A stretch of 64,000 nt of DNA from Cacajao melanocephalus (taxonomy: Eukaryota; Chordata; Mammalia; Primates; Pitheciidae), in the NCBI GenBank assembly GCA_963573385.1, contig CAUYLG010021515.1, forward strand, positions 1-64,000, given 5' to 3'. Positions 24,140 to 36,260 of this stretch are shown one piece after another (position 1 is the stretch's first letter; every line of letters starts with the position of its first letter). The position numbers and the translations under genes are program-made. The notes under the pieces are model-generated. The model did not search any database and had not been told where the DNA came from. It saw only the letters and a list, made by a program, of their open reading frames with translations.

Positions 24140-24233
24140 CATCTTTTTTTTTTTTTTGAAAGAAAGAAAGAAAGAAGAAAGAAAAAAGGGGGAGAGAGAA
24201 CAGAATTCTTGCTCTGTTGCCCAGGCTGTAATA
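24140..24233 (-). mobile_element. Short Alu 3' fragment with expanded tail
   Basis: A T run, a (GAAA)n patch (24160-24185) and 'cttgctctgttgcccaggct' (24209-24228), then the similarity stops. This is about 35-50 bases of the Alu 3' end in reverse. It is the only Alu sequence in the first 26.8 kb. Confidence 0.6.
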
Positions 24234-25079
24234 CAATCTAGGAATAGGTATTAAAAACCTCTTTTATGCCGATAATTGTACTTAACAACAGAGACAGGAA
24301 GGGATAAGGGAAGAAAATAACAAACAAACAGCTAACCAACATTTCATTTAAGTCTGTGAAATGCTATGCAAATGCTGAAGAATAATTTACTTCCAATTAT
24401 ATAGTCACTTTCAGAATAGGTATAATATGATACTGAGAAAAATGTATGTTCTGGAGACCTGGGATGAAGAATTCTATAGATATTCACTAAGTTTACTTAT
24501 TCCATGTCTAAATTCCCTATTAATTTTCTATCTCGTTGATCCGTCAAATACTAACAATGTGGTGTCAAGATCTCCCACCATTATTGTGCGGGAGTCCAAG
24601 TCTCTTTATAAGTCATTTAGAACTTGTCTTATGTATCTGGGTGCTCCTATATTAGGTGCATATATATTTATGATCATTAACTCCTGTTGTTGCATTGATT
24701 CTTTTACCATTATGTAATATCCTTCTTTCTTTTAGTCTTTGTTACTGTTAAAGTCTATTTTGTCGGAGACAAAAATTACAACTCCTTTTTTTTTTTACTC
24801 TCCATTTGATTGGTGAATCTTCCTCCATCCCTTTGAGTCTTTGTGTGTCGATGCTTGTGAGATAAATCTGGATACAGTGTACCAATGGGTTTTGACTTTT
24901 TGTCCAATTTACCTGCCTGTGTCTTTAAGTGGGGCATTTAATCCATTTAAATTTAGGATTAATATTAATATTTGTGAGTTCAGTATTATGATTTAATGCT
25001 AGCTGACTATTTTGCCAATTAGTTGATGTAGATTCTTCATTATGGAGATGCTCTACATTTTGGTAAGTTTTTTGGATGA

Positions 25080-26076
25080 CTGATACTGGTTGTTCCTTTC
25101 TGTTTGTAGTGCTTCTTTCAGAAGCTCTTGTAAAGCAGGCCTGGTGGTGATGAAATCTCCGAGTGCTTGCTTGTTAGCAAAAAATTTTATTTTTCCTTCA
25201 CTTATGAAGCTTAGTTTAACAGGATATGAGATTCTGGGTTGAAAATTCTTTTCTTTGAGGATATTAAATACTGACCCCCACTCTCTTCTAGTTTGTAGGG
25301 TTTCTGCTGAGAGGTCGGCTGTGAGTCTGATAGGCTTCCCTTTATGGGTAACCTGACCTTTCTCTCTAGCTGCCCTTATAATTTTCTCCTTTATTTCAAC
25401 CCTAGTGAATCTAGCGATTATGTGTCTAGGAGTTGCTCTACTTGAGGAATATCTTTGTGGTGTTCTCTGGATTACCTGGAGTTGAGTATTGTCCTGGCTT
25501 ACTAGGTTAGGAAAATTTTCTTGGTAATATCCTGAAGAATATTTTCCAACTTGGATTCATTCTCTTCATGACATTCAGGTATACCTATCAGTCGTAAATT
25601 AGGTCTTTTCACACAGTCCCATATTTCTTGGAGACTTTGCTCATTCCTTTTTACTCTTTCTTCTCGAATCTTGTCTTCTTGTTTCATTTCATTAAGTTGG
25701 TCTTCGACCTCTAATATCCTTTCTTTTGCTTGATCAATTCGACTGTTAAAACCGGTGCATACTTCGAGAAGTTCTCGTATTATGTTGTTCAGTTCCATTA
25801 ATTCACTTATATTCCTCTCTAAATTATTTATTCTCGTGAGCATTTTGTCAAACCTTTTTTCAAGGTTCTTAGTTTCTTTGCATTGGTCTAAAACATGTTC
25901 TTTTAGCTCAGAAGTTTCTTATTATCACCTTCTGAAGCCTAATTCTGTTAATGGATCGCACTCATTCTCCATCAGGCCTTGTTCCCTTGTTGATGAGGAA
26001 CTATGATCCCCTATAGAAGGAGAGGCATTCTGATTTTGAGTATTCTCAGCCTTTTTACGCTGGTTTCTTCCCTTCA
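25080..26076 (-). pseudogene. L1 ORF1 (RNA-binding protein) pseudogene
   Basis: ORF1p is a trimeric coiled-coil RNA chaperone that binds L1 RNA in the cytoplasm. On the minus strand the start methionine is at about 26076 (M-K-G-R-N-Q-R-K-K), an open stretch runs to an in-frame stop after 'GFRR' at about 25925, and the coiled coil and middle region are again open at 25502-25843. That piece contains K-R-N-E-Q-S-L-Q-E-I-W-D and V-K-R-P-N-L-R-L-I-G-I-P-E, the hallmark of ORF1p. Frameshifts follow toward the C-terminus. It cannot make full-length protein. Confidence 0.85.
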
Positions 26077-26079
26077 TTG

Positions 26080-26557
26080 TGAGTTTATCCACCTGTCGTT
26101 TGTAATTGCTAACTTTCAAATTAGGTCTCTGAGTGGACGTCCAACTTGTTGATTCCCAGCGCCGAAATCTGAGCAACCCACTGCGCTGACTAAAACAGCG
26201 GCATTAAGATTCGTGGTGCTTTTCTGCCTGGGAATATCCGGTCCGGCTTCCCTCTTGAATCCCTTTTTCAATCAGTTAAATAGGCGACTCTGCCTTCCTG
26301 ATCTCCAAACATCGACCAAAAGGGGACCCAGTCCCGTTTACTCTGCACCAAGAACTGCCGCGCTGGGGCACCGGCAAAACCGCCACGCTAGCCACAAGAG
26401 TCGCGCTGGCGACCCGTGGGGCTCCTCCGCTGGGAATCTCCTGGTCCGTGGGCAACAAAGATTCATCTGTAAGTGTGGCGTCCTCTCGTTCTGTGCACTT
26501 TCTCTGGGAGCTACAATCCTGAGCTGCTAGTAGTCAGCCATCTTGGATCTCTCCCCT
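26080..26557 (-). promoter_or_regulatory. L1 5' UTR promoter region with CpG-rich patch
   Basis: The L1 5' UTR holds an internal polymerase II promoter. The start keeps a YY1-like element ('caagatggc' on the minus strand near 26545). The patch 26340-26450 has many CpG sites ('ctgccgcgctggggc', 'agtcgcgctggcgacc'), unlike its AT-rich neighbours. Whether it is still active is not visible. Confidence 0.55.
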
Positions 26558-26867
26558 GGTCTGTGTGTTTTCTTAGTTTTGGACCTGGTTTCCAGTCCTG
26601 TGTAGTTAAGGTGCACTTGAAATCCTTTCATCTACCTTGAACAGGCTTAAATCTCTACTTTCTCATGAGTAATTCTTTTTCCATGTGTAGTCCAGAACAC
26701 ATAGCAAACTTTTGTACTGCTTCCCTCTTGAGAGGAAGGTGGTTTTCTTTTTTTGTATTCTTTCCTCCCTTCTGTCTTTATATATTAAAGTCAGAAAAAA
26801 AGCAAAATATATGTATGTGGGTATACAGACACACATACACACATATTTTCTTTATAACTTACATTTT
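26558..26867. other. No recognised repeat; AT-rich
   Basis: Contains a short ACACAC/CATACACA patch at 26829-26846. No gene-like structure. Confidence 0.4.
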
Positions 26868-26993
26868 TTTAGACACAGGGTCTTGCTGTGTTGCCCACGC
26901 TGGTCTCAAATTTCTGGCCTCAAGAGATCCTCCTGTCTTATCCTCCCAAAGTGCTGAGATTACAGGTGCGAGCCACCATGTCAAGTCTACTAT
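26868..26993 (-). mobile_element. Alu monomer (FLAM-like), reverse
   Basis: 'agacacagggtcttgctgtg', 'ctggcctcaagagatcctcc', 'gattacaggtgcgagccacc': a single left-monomer-type unit of about 125 bases. First Alu-class element of the Alu-rich part. Confidence 0.8.
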
Positions 26994-27190
26994 TTATATA
27001 AGGTGTTTAAGTTCATCTCCATGTGGTAGATAAACCCCACCCTGGCAAGTGAATATCCTACTGTCATATTTCTACTAGATCTTCAATTCCTAGTCAACAT
27101 TGTGGATTTGAGTTTCTTTTCTGTTTCTGAGGAATTGTCCCTTCGAGCTTTTTGCCCAGCTATGCGTTTAAAAGTATTCTGTTTAAGTCT

Positions 27191-27494
27191 GCCAGCCGTA
27201 ATGGTTCACGCCTGTAATCCCAGCACTTTAGAAGGCTGAAGCAGGCAGGATCACTTAAGGCTAGGAGTTTGAGACCAGTCTGACCAACATGGTGAAATTC
27301 CATCTTTACGAAAAATACAAAAAAAATTAGCCAGGTGTGGTGGCACACACCTGCAATTTCAGTTACTTGGGAGGCTGAGACACAAGAATCACTTGAACCT
27401 AGGAGGTGGAGGTTGCAGTGAGCCGAGATCGCACCAGTGTATTCCAGCCTGGGTGACAGCACAAAACTCTGTCTCAAAAAAAAAAAAAAAAAAG
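27191..27494 (+). mobile_element. Alu (AluS-like)
   Basis: Full dimer from 'gccagccgtaatggttcac' to 'ctgtctc' plus an A17-type tail; the right arm reads 'gaggttgcagtgagccgaga'. Confidence 0.93.
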
Positions 27495-27589
27495 GTACAT
27501 TTTATTCAGAGCTTATATGATTTAGCATAGAATGGTGTGGGGTGAGGTGGGCTTCCCAAATTAGTTCAGCATGCCTTATTGCCTAGAAG

Positions 27590-27701
27590 TCCTTAAATTC
27601 ATTTTGTTACCTTTCCCCACAAAATCCTATTTGAATTTTTATTGGAATTACACTGAATCTATAGAGTTATTTGGAGAGAATTTACGTATTTAAAATATCA
27701 A
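27590..27701 (-). mobile_element. L1 LINE fragment (ORF2), cut by an Alu
   Basis: 'ttttattggaattacactga' and 'atctatagagttatttgg' are reverse L1 ORF2 sequence. It probably continues past the next Alu at 28005-28070 ('ccatttatctaagacttc'). Confidence 0.6.
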
Positions 27702-27980
<279 letters not shown>

Positions 27981-28833
27981 TGAATTATCTCATGTGTGAA
28001 AGTGTTGTATGTCTCACCATTTATCTAAGACTTCTTTTTAATGTCCTACTGAAATCATGCATTCAAAAGATAGACACTGTGTACTTATTATTAAATTTAG
28101 ATCTAGGTTTTATATTTTATTCCTAGCTTATTGTATAATTTCTGGCTTGTTGAATAACCACGAGCAAATTATCTAATTATTATCGTTTTTATTTGGTTGA
28201 ACTGTTAATTATTATTCAACTCAAGTGTTTAGTAAGTATAAAGCAATGATGATTACTAGATAATTACTAGATAACTTACTAGATAATTAAGTTGTTTAAC
28301 ATTTTCATTTTAAGTTTAATATCAAGATATTGTAGTTCAGAAAGGTAAAATATACATTTATCAAAATTACTCCAAATGCTCATATAGAAAACTTTTTGAA
28401 ACATAAGTAAAAGTAGAAACTGCAAACAGAGCAGTAAACTAAATAAATATGATTTTGTACTTGATGCATACCAGAATCAGAATTTGTAAAATCACTAATT
28501 GAAAGAAGGAAACAGTGAAACTCCATCACCAAAAAAAAAAAGGAAATTGTGGAACTTTGAGCAGACTTAGGACTGTCGGTAGACAGGGCAGTTCAGTTTT
28601 CAGCAACAGACATTAAGTGAGCTGGGTGATTTTCATTGTTAGGGTGTGGTTAAGAGTCAAAGACACAACAGAAACATTAAGTCTCCAAAGAGGCCTTGTA
28701 GAGGTGTCAGTGAAAACTCTCGGCCAGAGCCCACCCCGTTTTCCAAACATGGTATCTTTGAAATACCATACGGATCTGACATTAAAGCCTTCTCAACAGT
28801 TGTACCAGAAGATGGCAACCACTGTGGTTCTTC
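27981..28833. other. Old L1 traces, then AT-rich unique sequence
   Basis: 28005-28070 continues the reverse L1. 28230-28300 repeats 'actagataa' several times. 28550-28833 is less AT-rich and non-repetitive; I do not recognise it. Confidence 0.4.
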
Positions 28834-29143
<310 letters not shown>

Positions 29144-29305
29144 GTGGTTCTTCTTTTACAATGCCACTATGTAATCAATACATTATTATTGCTTACAGAG
29201 CCCTATTGATTTAACTCTATAGTGCTCTTTTCTCATTGGCTCCGTTTATTAACATAGTACTTAGAGCTGGAGGGAACTTCAGAGATTTAGAATTTACAAA
29301 CTAAT

Positions 29306-29604
29306 GCTGGGCGCGGTGGCTCACACCTGTAATCCCAGCCCTTTGGGAGGCCAAGGCGGGTGGATCACGAGGTCAGTAGTTCGAGACCAGCCTGGCCAAC
29401 ACTGGCCTGTATCTACTAAAAATACAAAAATTGACCGGTGTGGTGGTGCGTGCCTTTAGTCCCAGCTACTCAGGAGGCTGAGGCAGGAGAATGAATCACT
29501 TGAACCTGGGAGATGGGGGTTGTGGTGAACCGAGATTGTGCCACTGCACTCTAGCCTGGGCAACAGAATGAGACTCTGTCTCAAAAAAAAAAGAAAGAAA
29601 AAAT
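29306..29604 (+). mobile_element. Alu (AluS/Y-like)
   Basis: 'gctgggcgcggtggctcac' to an A-rich tail; target duplication ATTTACAAA at 29292-29300 and 29605-29613. Confidence 0.95.
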
Positions 29605-29613
29605 ATTTACAAA

Positions 29614-30212
29614 TAAAGGTATGTATCAGAATCTTTTTGTGGAACATTTTCAAAATACAACATGACGCCTTCTAAGTGTGGGTGGATATGTGTGTTTGGA
29701 AGAGCTTTCTAGGTAATCTGGCAAAGTGTTCTGCTTGGGAATTATCTCTCTAATCTAACCCCTTAATTGTGTGGAGGAGAGGCTTTACTTGGAAGAAAAA
29801 ATGCTTCTAATTTAAGATTGCCTTTATTAACATAGGTAGTTAGGAAATTTAGGACTTCATGTTTCAATTTCTGCAGTTCTTAGCTTCTATTTCACCACCA
29901 TCAAGCTGTAATTTTGTTTCTAACTTAATGACTTGGGGTTTAGGTAGACCTTTATTTTAAAAAAATCTACTTCTATAATGTGGATGAATGAACAGTGCTC
30001 TACATTGTTTTGGGTTTAGAAATTGTGAGAAGCTCTTTAATTATAATAATTCAAGTTAGTTGTGAACAGGTGCGGTAGAGAGTCAGCAGACAGACCCACT
30101 GGACCCAATGCTGGAAAGCATTCTGAAGTTTTTACAGTGTTTGTGGGCCAAAGACTTAGCTCTAGCTGGAAAATAATTTTTCAAGACTGACAAAGTTTAT
30201 TTTACATTCATG
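29614..30212. other. No recognised feature
   Basis: AT-rich unique sequence. Ends at the palindrome that follows. Confidence 0.4.
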
Positions 30213-30262
30213 TATATCTGAAGTACATAAATTGTACATGCAATTTATGTACTTCAGATATA
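30213..30262. repeat. Perfect 22-base palindrome, 6-base loop
   Basis: Arm 30213-30234 and arm 30241-30262 are exact reverse complements, with loop 'tacatg'. No known element has this sequence. It directly precedes a local duplication, so the two probably formed in one event. Confidence 0.95.
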
Positions 30263-30391
30263 TGACCTGGTATCTCCCACCCTGCACATGTTTAATAACT
30301 TTTCTTTTTTTTGAGATGGAGTACAATTTATGACCTGGTATCATCTCCCACCCTGGACATATTTAATAACTTTTCTTTTTTTTTGAGATGA
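30261..30391 (+). repeat. Direct duplication of about 60 bases
   Basis: Copy 1 at 30261-30320 and copy 2 at 30329-30391 both run from 'tatgacctgg' through 'tttaataacttttc' and a T run to 'gagatg', the first bases of an Alu tail. Between them, 30321-30332 is the reverse complement of 30226-30237 in the palindrome arm. Differences are a 3-base indel and a few substitutions. Confidence 0.9.
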
Positions 30392-30664
30392 AGCTCTGCT
30401 CTTGTTGCCTAAGCTGGAGTGCAGTGGCATGATCTCGGCTTGCCGCAACCTCCGCCTCCTGGGTTCTAGCGATTCTCCTGCCTCAGCCTCCCGAGTAGCT
30501 GGGATTACAGGCATATGCCACCATGCCCAGCTAATTTTGTATTTTTTAGTAGAGATGGGGTTTCTCCATGTTGGTCAGGCTGGTCTTGAACTCCCAACCT
30601 CAGATGATTCCTCGCCTTGCTTCTCAAAGTGCTGGGGTTACAGGTGTGAGCCACTTTGCCCGGC
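30376..30664 (-). mobile_element. Alu (AluS-like)
   Basis: Reverse full dimer; possible target duplication 'ttaataacttttc' before and 'ttaaatgacttttc' after. Confidence 0.93.
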
Positions 30665-30970
30665 TTTAAATGACTTTTCAAGTCAGATTTTGGGAATATG
30701 GTTCATAAGTCTTGGAGTTTATTCAAATATAAGTTTATTTTTCCAGATGGGTAAAGCAGGCTTCTGTAGACAACTGGAAAGCAAGAATGTGTGTCCTTTT
30801 CTCACATTGAATAGTAGGAAGAAACCCCATAGAAAATCTTAGCATTTGTGGAAAAGAGTAGAGTTACCTTTAATTAGTTCAGACCAGCCACCTGAGTTTA
30901 TTAGCAGCTGACCAGGCTCTTTTTCACATTAGGCCCCATATTCAGCTTCCTTAACTACACAGATTAAGTT
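30665..30970. other. No recognised feature
   Basis: Unique sequence. Confidence 0.4.
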
Positions 30971-31267
30971 ATTGATTCATTGATTGAGACAGGGTCATGC
31001 TCTGTCACCTAGGCTGGAGTGTGGTGGTTCACTCACAGCTCATTGCAGCCTTGAACTCCAGGGCTTAAGTGATTGTCTCACTTCAGTCTCCCGAGTAACT
31101 GGCACTATAGGTATGCACCACCCATGCCTAGCTAATCTTTTATTTTTTGTAGAGATAGGGTCTTGCTATATTGGCCAGCTGGTCTCAAACTCCTGGCCTC
31201 AAGTGATCCTCCCACATCAGCCTCCCAAAGTGCTGAAATTACAGGACTGACCCACCATGTCCAGCCC
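30971..31267 (-). mobile_element. Alu (AluJ-like)
   Basis: 'cattgcagccttgaactcca' and 'ctatattggccagctggtct' mark an old Alu in reverse; tail decayed to TTGATTCA-type sequence. Flanks 'agattaagtt' and 'agatcaagat' may be the target duplication. Confidence 0.92.
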
Positions 31268-31918
31268 AGATCAAGATGTGTACTAACGTAGGATCTAAAT
31301 AGAGTGTCTTGACTTCAAGTGTGTTGCTTCACAGTCTACCTTTTGTTAGAACGGATTAGGAAGTGATATTTCTAATTTCATATTTTTCTTTATCAGACAG
31401 GAGCTTATACTATTTACATGTTACAGAAAACCAAGTTTTCTTTTTCTTTCAAGATGAACCTAATGATCAGGAATAAATAAGAGTACCTATACCTCATCAA
31501 CTGGTTGGACAGAGTGACTTTAGTTCACATAAAGTGTATGAGATGATTCCTATAAGGGAAAAGTATAATGCTACGTTATTGCTTTGTAGAATTTAGAATT
31601 CTCTCAACCCTATAAGAAAAGGAACAAATATAGGCATAGAAAAATAAATAACAAAAAGATTATGTATCAAAACATAGTGAAGCATAGTCAGGTCTAGGAT
31701 GAACAGAAATTTTGCTTTGGCTAGAAAAGCTGCTCCTAAACTTTGGTGTAAGGTTCTTTGATGCAAGCCCTATGCAAACAACATGTTATAATTCCTTGAA
31801 CAAAGTGAGATTTTCTGCTTCTGTGACTATTAAGAAAGCACAATAAAACAAAGAAACAAAGCAAAACAAATGCCAACCAAGAAATAATTATTTTTGCATG
31901 GTTTTTTGAAATTAAGAC
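31268..31918. other. No recognised feature
   Basis: AT-rich unique sequence. Ends with an A-rich 'acaaagaaacaaagcaaaac' patch. Confidence 0.4.
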
Positions 31919-32276
<358 letters not shown>

Positions 32277-32324
32277 TAAAGGGTCCTTCTTAAATTCATG
32301 TAAGTTAGGACTGTAGGTCTTATA

Positions 32325-32440
32325 AGGCCTGATGGGACCTCAGAAATTATCTTGTCTCACCTGTTACATATTTTACAAATGAGGAAACTGATGTGACTTA
32401 CTAGTGTCATTAGTTAGCTGGTGGTTCAACAAAGGGTATT
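32325..32440 (-). mobile_element. MIR3-type SINE, uncertain
   Basis: 'gatgggacctcagaaattat' and 'ttttacaaatgaggaaactg' resemble the MIR/MIR3 3' core in reverse. Confidence 0.45.
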
Positions 32441-32641
32441 GCAGGAGGTTCTTGATTCTTAGGGACATTTTCTTTAGCTTCTTTTGGCTTATGATTTAAA
32501 AATTAAGTACCTCATAAACTGTTGTGTATTCAATCAGAAGGAGTCAATATTCAGTTTCTTATGTTTCAGAAATATAAGGTATAGCGGTTACGCTGTTCTC
32601 CAAATATGTTCTGGCTTTCGGTCTTCTTGTTTTTTGTTTTG

Positions 32642-32885
32642 TTTTTTTTTTTTGAGGGTCGGGGTCTCACTCTGTTGCCCAGGCTGGAGTGGAGTGGAGC
32701 AATCATAGCTCACTGCAGCCTTGAACTCTGGGTCCCAAGCCATGCCTGGCTAATTTTTAAATTTTTGTAGAGACAGGGGTCTTGCTGTGTTGCCTGGGCT
32801 AATCTGGAAATACTGGCCTCAAGCGATCTTCCCAAGTCAGCCTCCCAAAGCACTGGGATTCCAGGCATGATTCCCTACGCCCAGG
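32642..32885 (-). mobile_element. Alu (AluJ-like), internally deleted
   Basis: 'ggctggagtggagtggagca' through 'tgattccctacgcccagg'; about 50 bases are missing around 32735. Confidence 0.9.
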
Positions 32886-32894
32886 TACAGCTTT

Positions 32895-33220
32895 CTAGTA
32901 TTGCATTTACTGACCCCCATGTGGTTGGATGGGATGTTGAGACTAGTTTGACCAATGATTTATGTGTAGTTACGGTGTATAACATGACATTTTGGTATAT
33001 GTATATATCGTGGGATGGCTAAATCAAGGTAATTAACGTATATTGAGTACTGGTTCTTAATCCATGAAGCCTTCTGGGGATCTGTCTCTGAATGTTGCCT
33101 TGCAGAAGCATCCCTTTTGAACCGGGACGGACATTTGGCATGAGTCAGAAAGCCCTTGTTGTTTTAAGCCACTGTGATTTTGGGGTTATTTGTAACCTCA
33201 GACGGCAAACCTGTAAAAGG
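32895..33220 (+). mobile_element. MLT1-like LTR, interrupted by an L1 scrap
   Basis: Left part 'ggatgggatgttgagactag' (32925) and right part 'gttttaagccactgtgattt' (33162) and 'tttggggttatttgtaacc' resemble ERVL-MaLR LTR ends. The piece 32965-33045 ('tttggtatatgtatatatcg', 'aatcaaggtaattaacgtat') resembles an L1 3' UTR in reverse and seems inserted. Confidence 0.5.
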
Positions 33221-33499
33221 TGTTTTCTTAAAAGGAAGACAGTGCTTCTAATTTAGAATTTGGCATTAAAGGGAAATGAAGAATTTAGGCAACACATTTG
33301 GCAATTTAGGGCAAAAAAAAGTGATACAAACATTTTTTGCTTATTGAGGGTTTTTTTCTTTTTTTTTGAGGAGTGTTTCTATACCAATATCTTTATTCTC
33401 CACTGCTGTTTTTTTTTTTTTTTTTTTTTAAATCTTCTGTGGTAGTAAACTATGCATGGAATTACTGTTGGAATCAATCTCAAAATTTAAATTACAACC

Positions 33500-33665
33500 A
33501 GAATTCAGTACATTAAACTAAGAGTCAAGGAATCTGGGTCCTGGTTTTCATCTTGCCACTGCGTGACCTTCCATCTGTCTGGGTCTCAGGGCACTCACTT
33601 ATCTATAAATAGGTATTGAAACAAATCATCTTGAGTATCTTTCTAGCTCTGTTAATCTGTAATTC
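33500..33665 (+). mobile_element. MIR3 SINE
   Basis: 'gtcaaggaatctgggtcctg', 'ttgccactgcgtgacctt', 'atctttctagctctgttaat': MIR3-type order. Confidence 0.6.
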
Positions 33666-34140
33666 CAGGAAATCAAAGGAACATACTGCTAGCTATTTTG
33701 GGTTAGGAATCTTAAATACAATTTTAAAATATAAGAACCAGGTCTAAAGGTATCTTGGTAGAATAATTTAAAGAATAATTGATGCTTGGATTCATGTGAA
33801 ACTTGAACTGCCCTGAAATATGATCTTTTGTTCTTTCAGGGTCTATTTCTTCTGTGAGTACTAACCATGATTTTAAAAAAATGTACTTTCCAGGTTTTTC
33901 TGATATTTAAATGTATTTTTCTTATATTTAAGAATTGTTTCTTTTTGGTATTCAGAAAGTGTTTCCCAAGGATGTAAGTGGAACTGTGTCTGTTTCGTTT
34001 AACTTGCTTTTTGAGTCTCACCGACATTTCTTGTAGAGATGTGGATGAGATTTTTCAACTTTATCTAAATTTACCTTACTCTTCCTGAGCTCTAAAACTT
34101 TGGAAAAATATTGACAGGCTCAATATTAGCCTCTCTCTTT
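33666..34140. other. No recognised feature
   Basis: AT-rich unique sequence. Two T-rich runs lie just before it at 33353-33368 and 33411-33430. Confidence 0.4.
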
Positions 34141-34433
34141 TTGTTTCTTTTGATACAGAGTCTTACTCTGTCACCCAGGCTGGAATGCAGTGGCACCATC
34201 ATGGCTCACTGAAGTCTTGACCTCCCAAGCTCATGTAATGCTTCCTCCTCAGCCTTCCAAGTAGCTGGGACTACAGGTACATGGTGCCACACCCAGTTAA
34301 TTTTTTGTATTTTTTTGTAGAGATGAGTTTTTGCCATGTTGTCCATGCTGGTCTCAAACTCCTAAACTCAAGCGATCCACCAGGCTTAGCCTCCCAAACT
34401 GCTGGGATTACAGGTGCGAGCCACGGTGCCTGG
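34141..34433 (-). mobile_element. Alu (AluJ-like)
   Basis: 'cactgaagtcttgacctccc', 'ccatgttgtccatgctggt': old reverse dimer. Confidence 0.92.
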
Positions 34434-35119
34434 ACAGCCTCTCTTTTTGATGGAAGTGCAAAAATGGCTACATTTAAAGGTTCAGCTATCAAATATTTCA
34501 GAATGTTTTGTTTGCAAGTCAATTTTGGCTAGAAGAATCAAGTGACAAAACCTTTAGGATCAATTGCCTTGTGTCCTAATGGTAAAAGTGGTATCACTGG
34601 TTTCTTGCCCTGGCTTTTTGACTTCTGTCTTCTTAGAACCAAAAGTAAGCTGGCTGAAGAGCCACGAAGCCACAGCCCCTGGCCGAAAGGTGCCCATCTT
34701 AATTATATTAATTTCATTGTTAACAAATTGGTAAAGGGACTAGATGATCTATGAAAGCCAGTCCAGTTGTTTGCTTTTATGTAGACACTCTTCTGGAGTG
34801 TTAATTTTTTACTTATTAATTTTTTGTACTTCGGTTCACTGTTAGAGTTAGTGTTGTAGCATGTTACTCTTTAGGAGAGATATTAGATGTTGAAGAAAGT
34901 TGCTCATAATGATTGTCATTACTCTTGGATGTAAAGTATACTTTTCACAGAATCCAAAAATGCCTGAAAATATAAACCTATTCAATTATACCAAGATCCT
35001 ATATCTTGTTTTAATTCAATGGCCAATAAAAGTCTCTTTATATAAAATTCAATTTTTAAGAAGGCAGAGGTGTGACATTGTGACTGGTGTTACTCATTTT
35101 TCATTCCTTTGTTTTTGTT
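34434..35119. other. No recognised feature
   Basis: Unique sequence. A fairly even block at 34600-34750 includes a short chance frame. No exon signals that I trust. Confidence 0.4.
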
Positions 35120-35425
<306 letters not shown>

Positions 35426-35485
35426 TAAAATATTATTTTCATTTTTTGCTTCATCTGAATCTAACCCCCCTGCCCACTGCCCCTA

Positions 35486-35783
35486 TAAGAGACAGATTCT
35501 TGCCCTGTCACCCAGGCTGAAGTGTAGTGGTGCCATCGTAGCTCACAGTAGCCTTGAACTCCTGGGCTCAAGGGATCCTCCTGCTTCATCCTTCTAGGTA
35601 GTTGAGACTGCAGGTGCATGCCACTACACCTGGCCAACTTTTTTTTTTTTTTTGGCATCTTTTTGTAGAGATGAGGTTTTGCCATGCCGCCCAGGCTACT
35701 AACAAACTCCTGGCCTCAAACGAGCCTCCTGCCCTGGCCTCCCAAAGCTCTGAGATAACTGGTATGAGCTACCATACCCAGTC
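35486..35783 (-). mobile_element. Alu (AluJ-like)
   Basis: 'cacagtagccttgaactcct', 15-base T run in the middle A-rich linker (35639-35654), end 'taccatacccagtc'. Confidence 0.92.
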
Positions 35784-36014
35784 AGAATCTTAATGCAGAG
35801 ACAGTTTTAGTGTTCTTGCCCAAAGAAATAAGAATAAACTAACATGAACACATTACTCAGTCACAGGAATTCTTATTAAAAATCCTATGTACAAAAGCAC
35901 CATTCAGTGCCTTAAAAAGCTGGAAGTGGTGATCTTTGAGATGTATTCTTATCATCTTAGACTAGCAATCCTCCCTGCTCTTAATTATTGGCTAGTGTGT
36001 ATATATATAAATTA

Positions 36015-36260
36015 TTTATTTCCATAGGTTTTTGGAGAACAGGTGGTATTTGGTTACATGAGTAAGTTCTTTAGTTATGATTTGTGAGATTTTAGTGCAC
36101 CCATCACCCAAGCGGTATAAACTGAACCCAATTTGTAGTCTTTTATCCCTCACATCACTCCCACCCTTTCCTCTGAGTCCCCAAAGTCCATTATATCATT
36201 CTTATGCCTTTGCATCCTCATAGCTTAGCTCCCACTTATGAGTGAGAACATATGATCTTT
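36015..36260 (-). mobile_element. L1 LINE 3' end, part of the chimera
   Basis: Reverse L1 3' UTR: 'gtttttggagaacaggtgg', 'ttttagtgcacccatcaccc', 'cccaaagtccattatatcat', 'cccacttatgagtgagaac'. No separate target duplication sits between it and U6. Confidence 0.92.

Larger units (their letters stand above)
24420..26557 (-). mobile_element. L1 LINE copy B: complete 5' end, missing 3' half
   Basis: Minus-strand L1. Its 5' terminus lies at about 26557 (minus-strand reading 'ggggagagatccaagatgg', the L1 start), followed by a roughly 480-base 5' UTR, ORF1 from about 26076 down to about 25080, and ORF2 endonuclease sequence from about 24970 to 24420, where it stops abruptly. L1 insertions usually lose the 5' end, so keeping the 5' end and losing the 3' end points to a later deletion or rearrangement. 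The short 5' UTR suggests an older primate L1 (L1PB/L1MA-like). Confidence 0.85.

Noticed and set aside
25502..25843. 113-codon minus frame as a host gene
   Set aside because: Recognisable as the coiled coil and middle part of L1 ORF1p inside a broken L1, not a host gene.
26080..26557. CpG-rich patch as a host gene CpG island
   Set aside because: It coincides with the 5' UTR of an L1 and is explained by it.
28550..28833. Processed pseudogene before the Alu at 28834
   Set aside because: The nearby T run is the tail of that Alu, proved by its own target duplication. The remaining sequence matches no transcript I know.
30402..30842. 146-codon frame starting '[10 protein letters not shown]'
   Set aside because: It is the familiar translation of a reverse Alu continuing into unique DNA. 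Similar Alu-derived frames occur at many other sites here.
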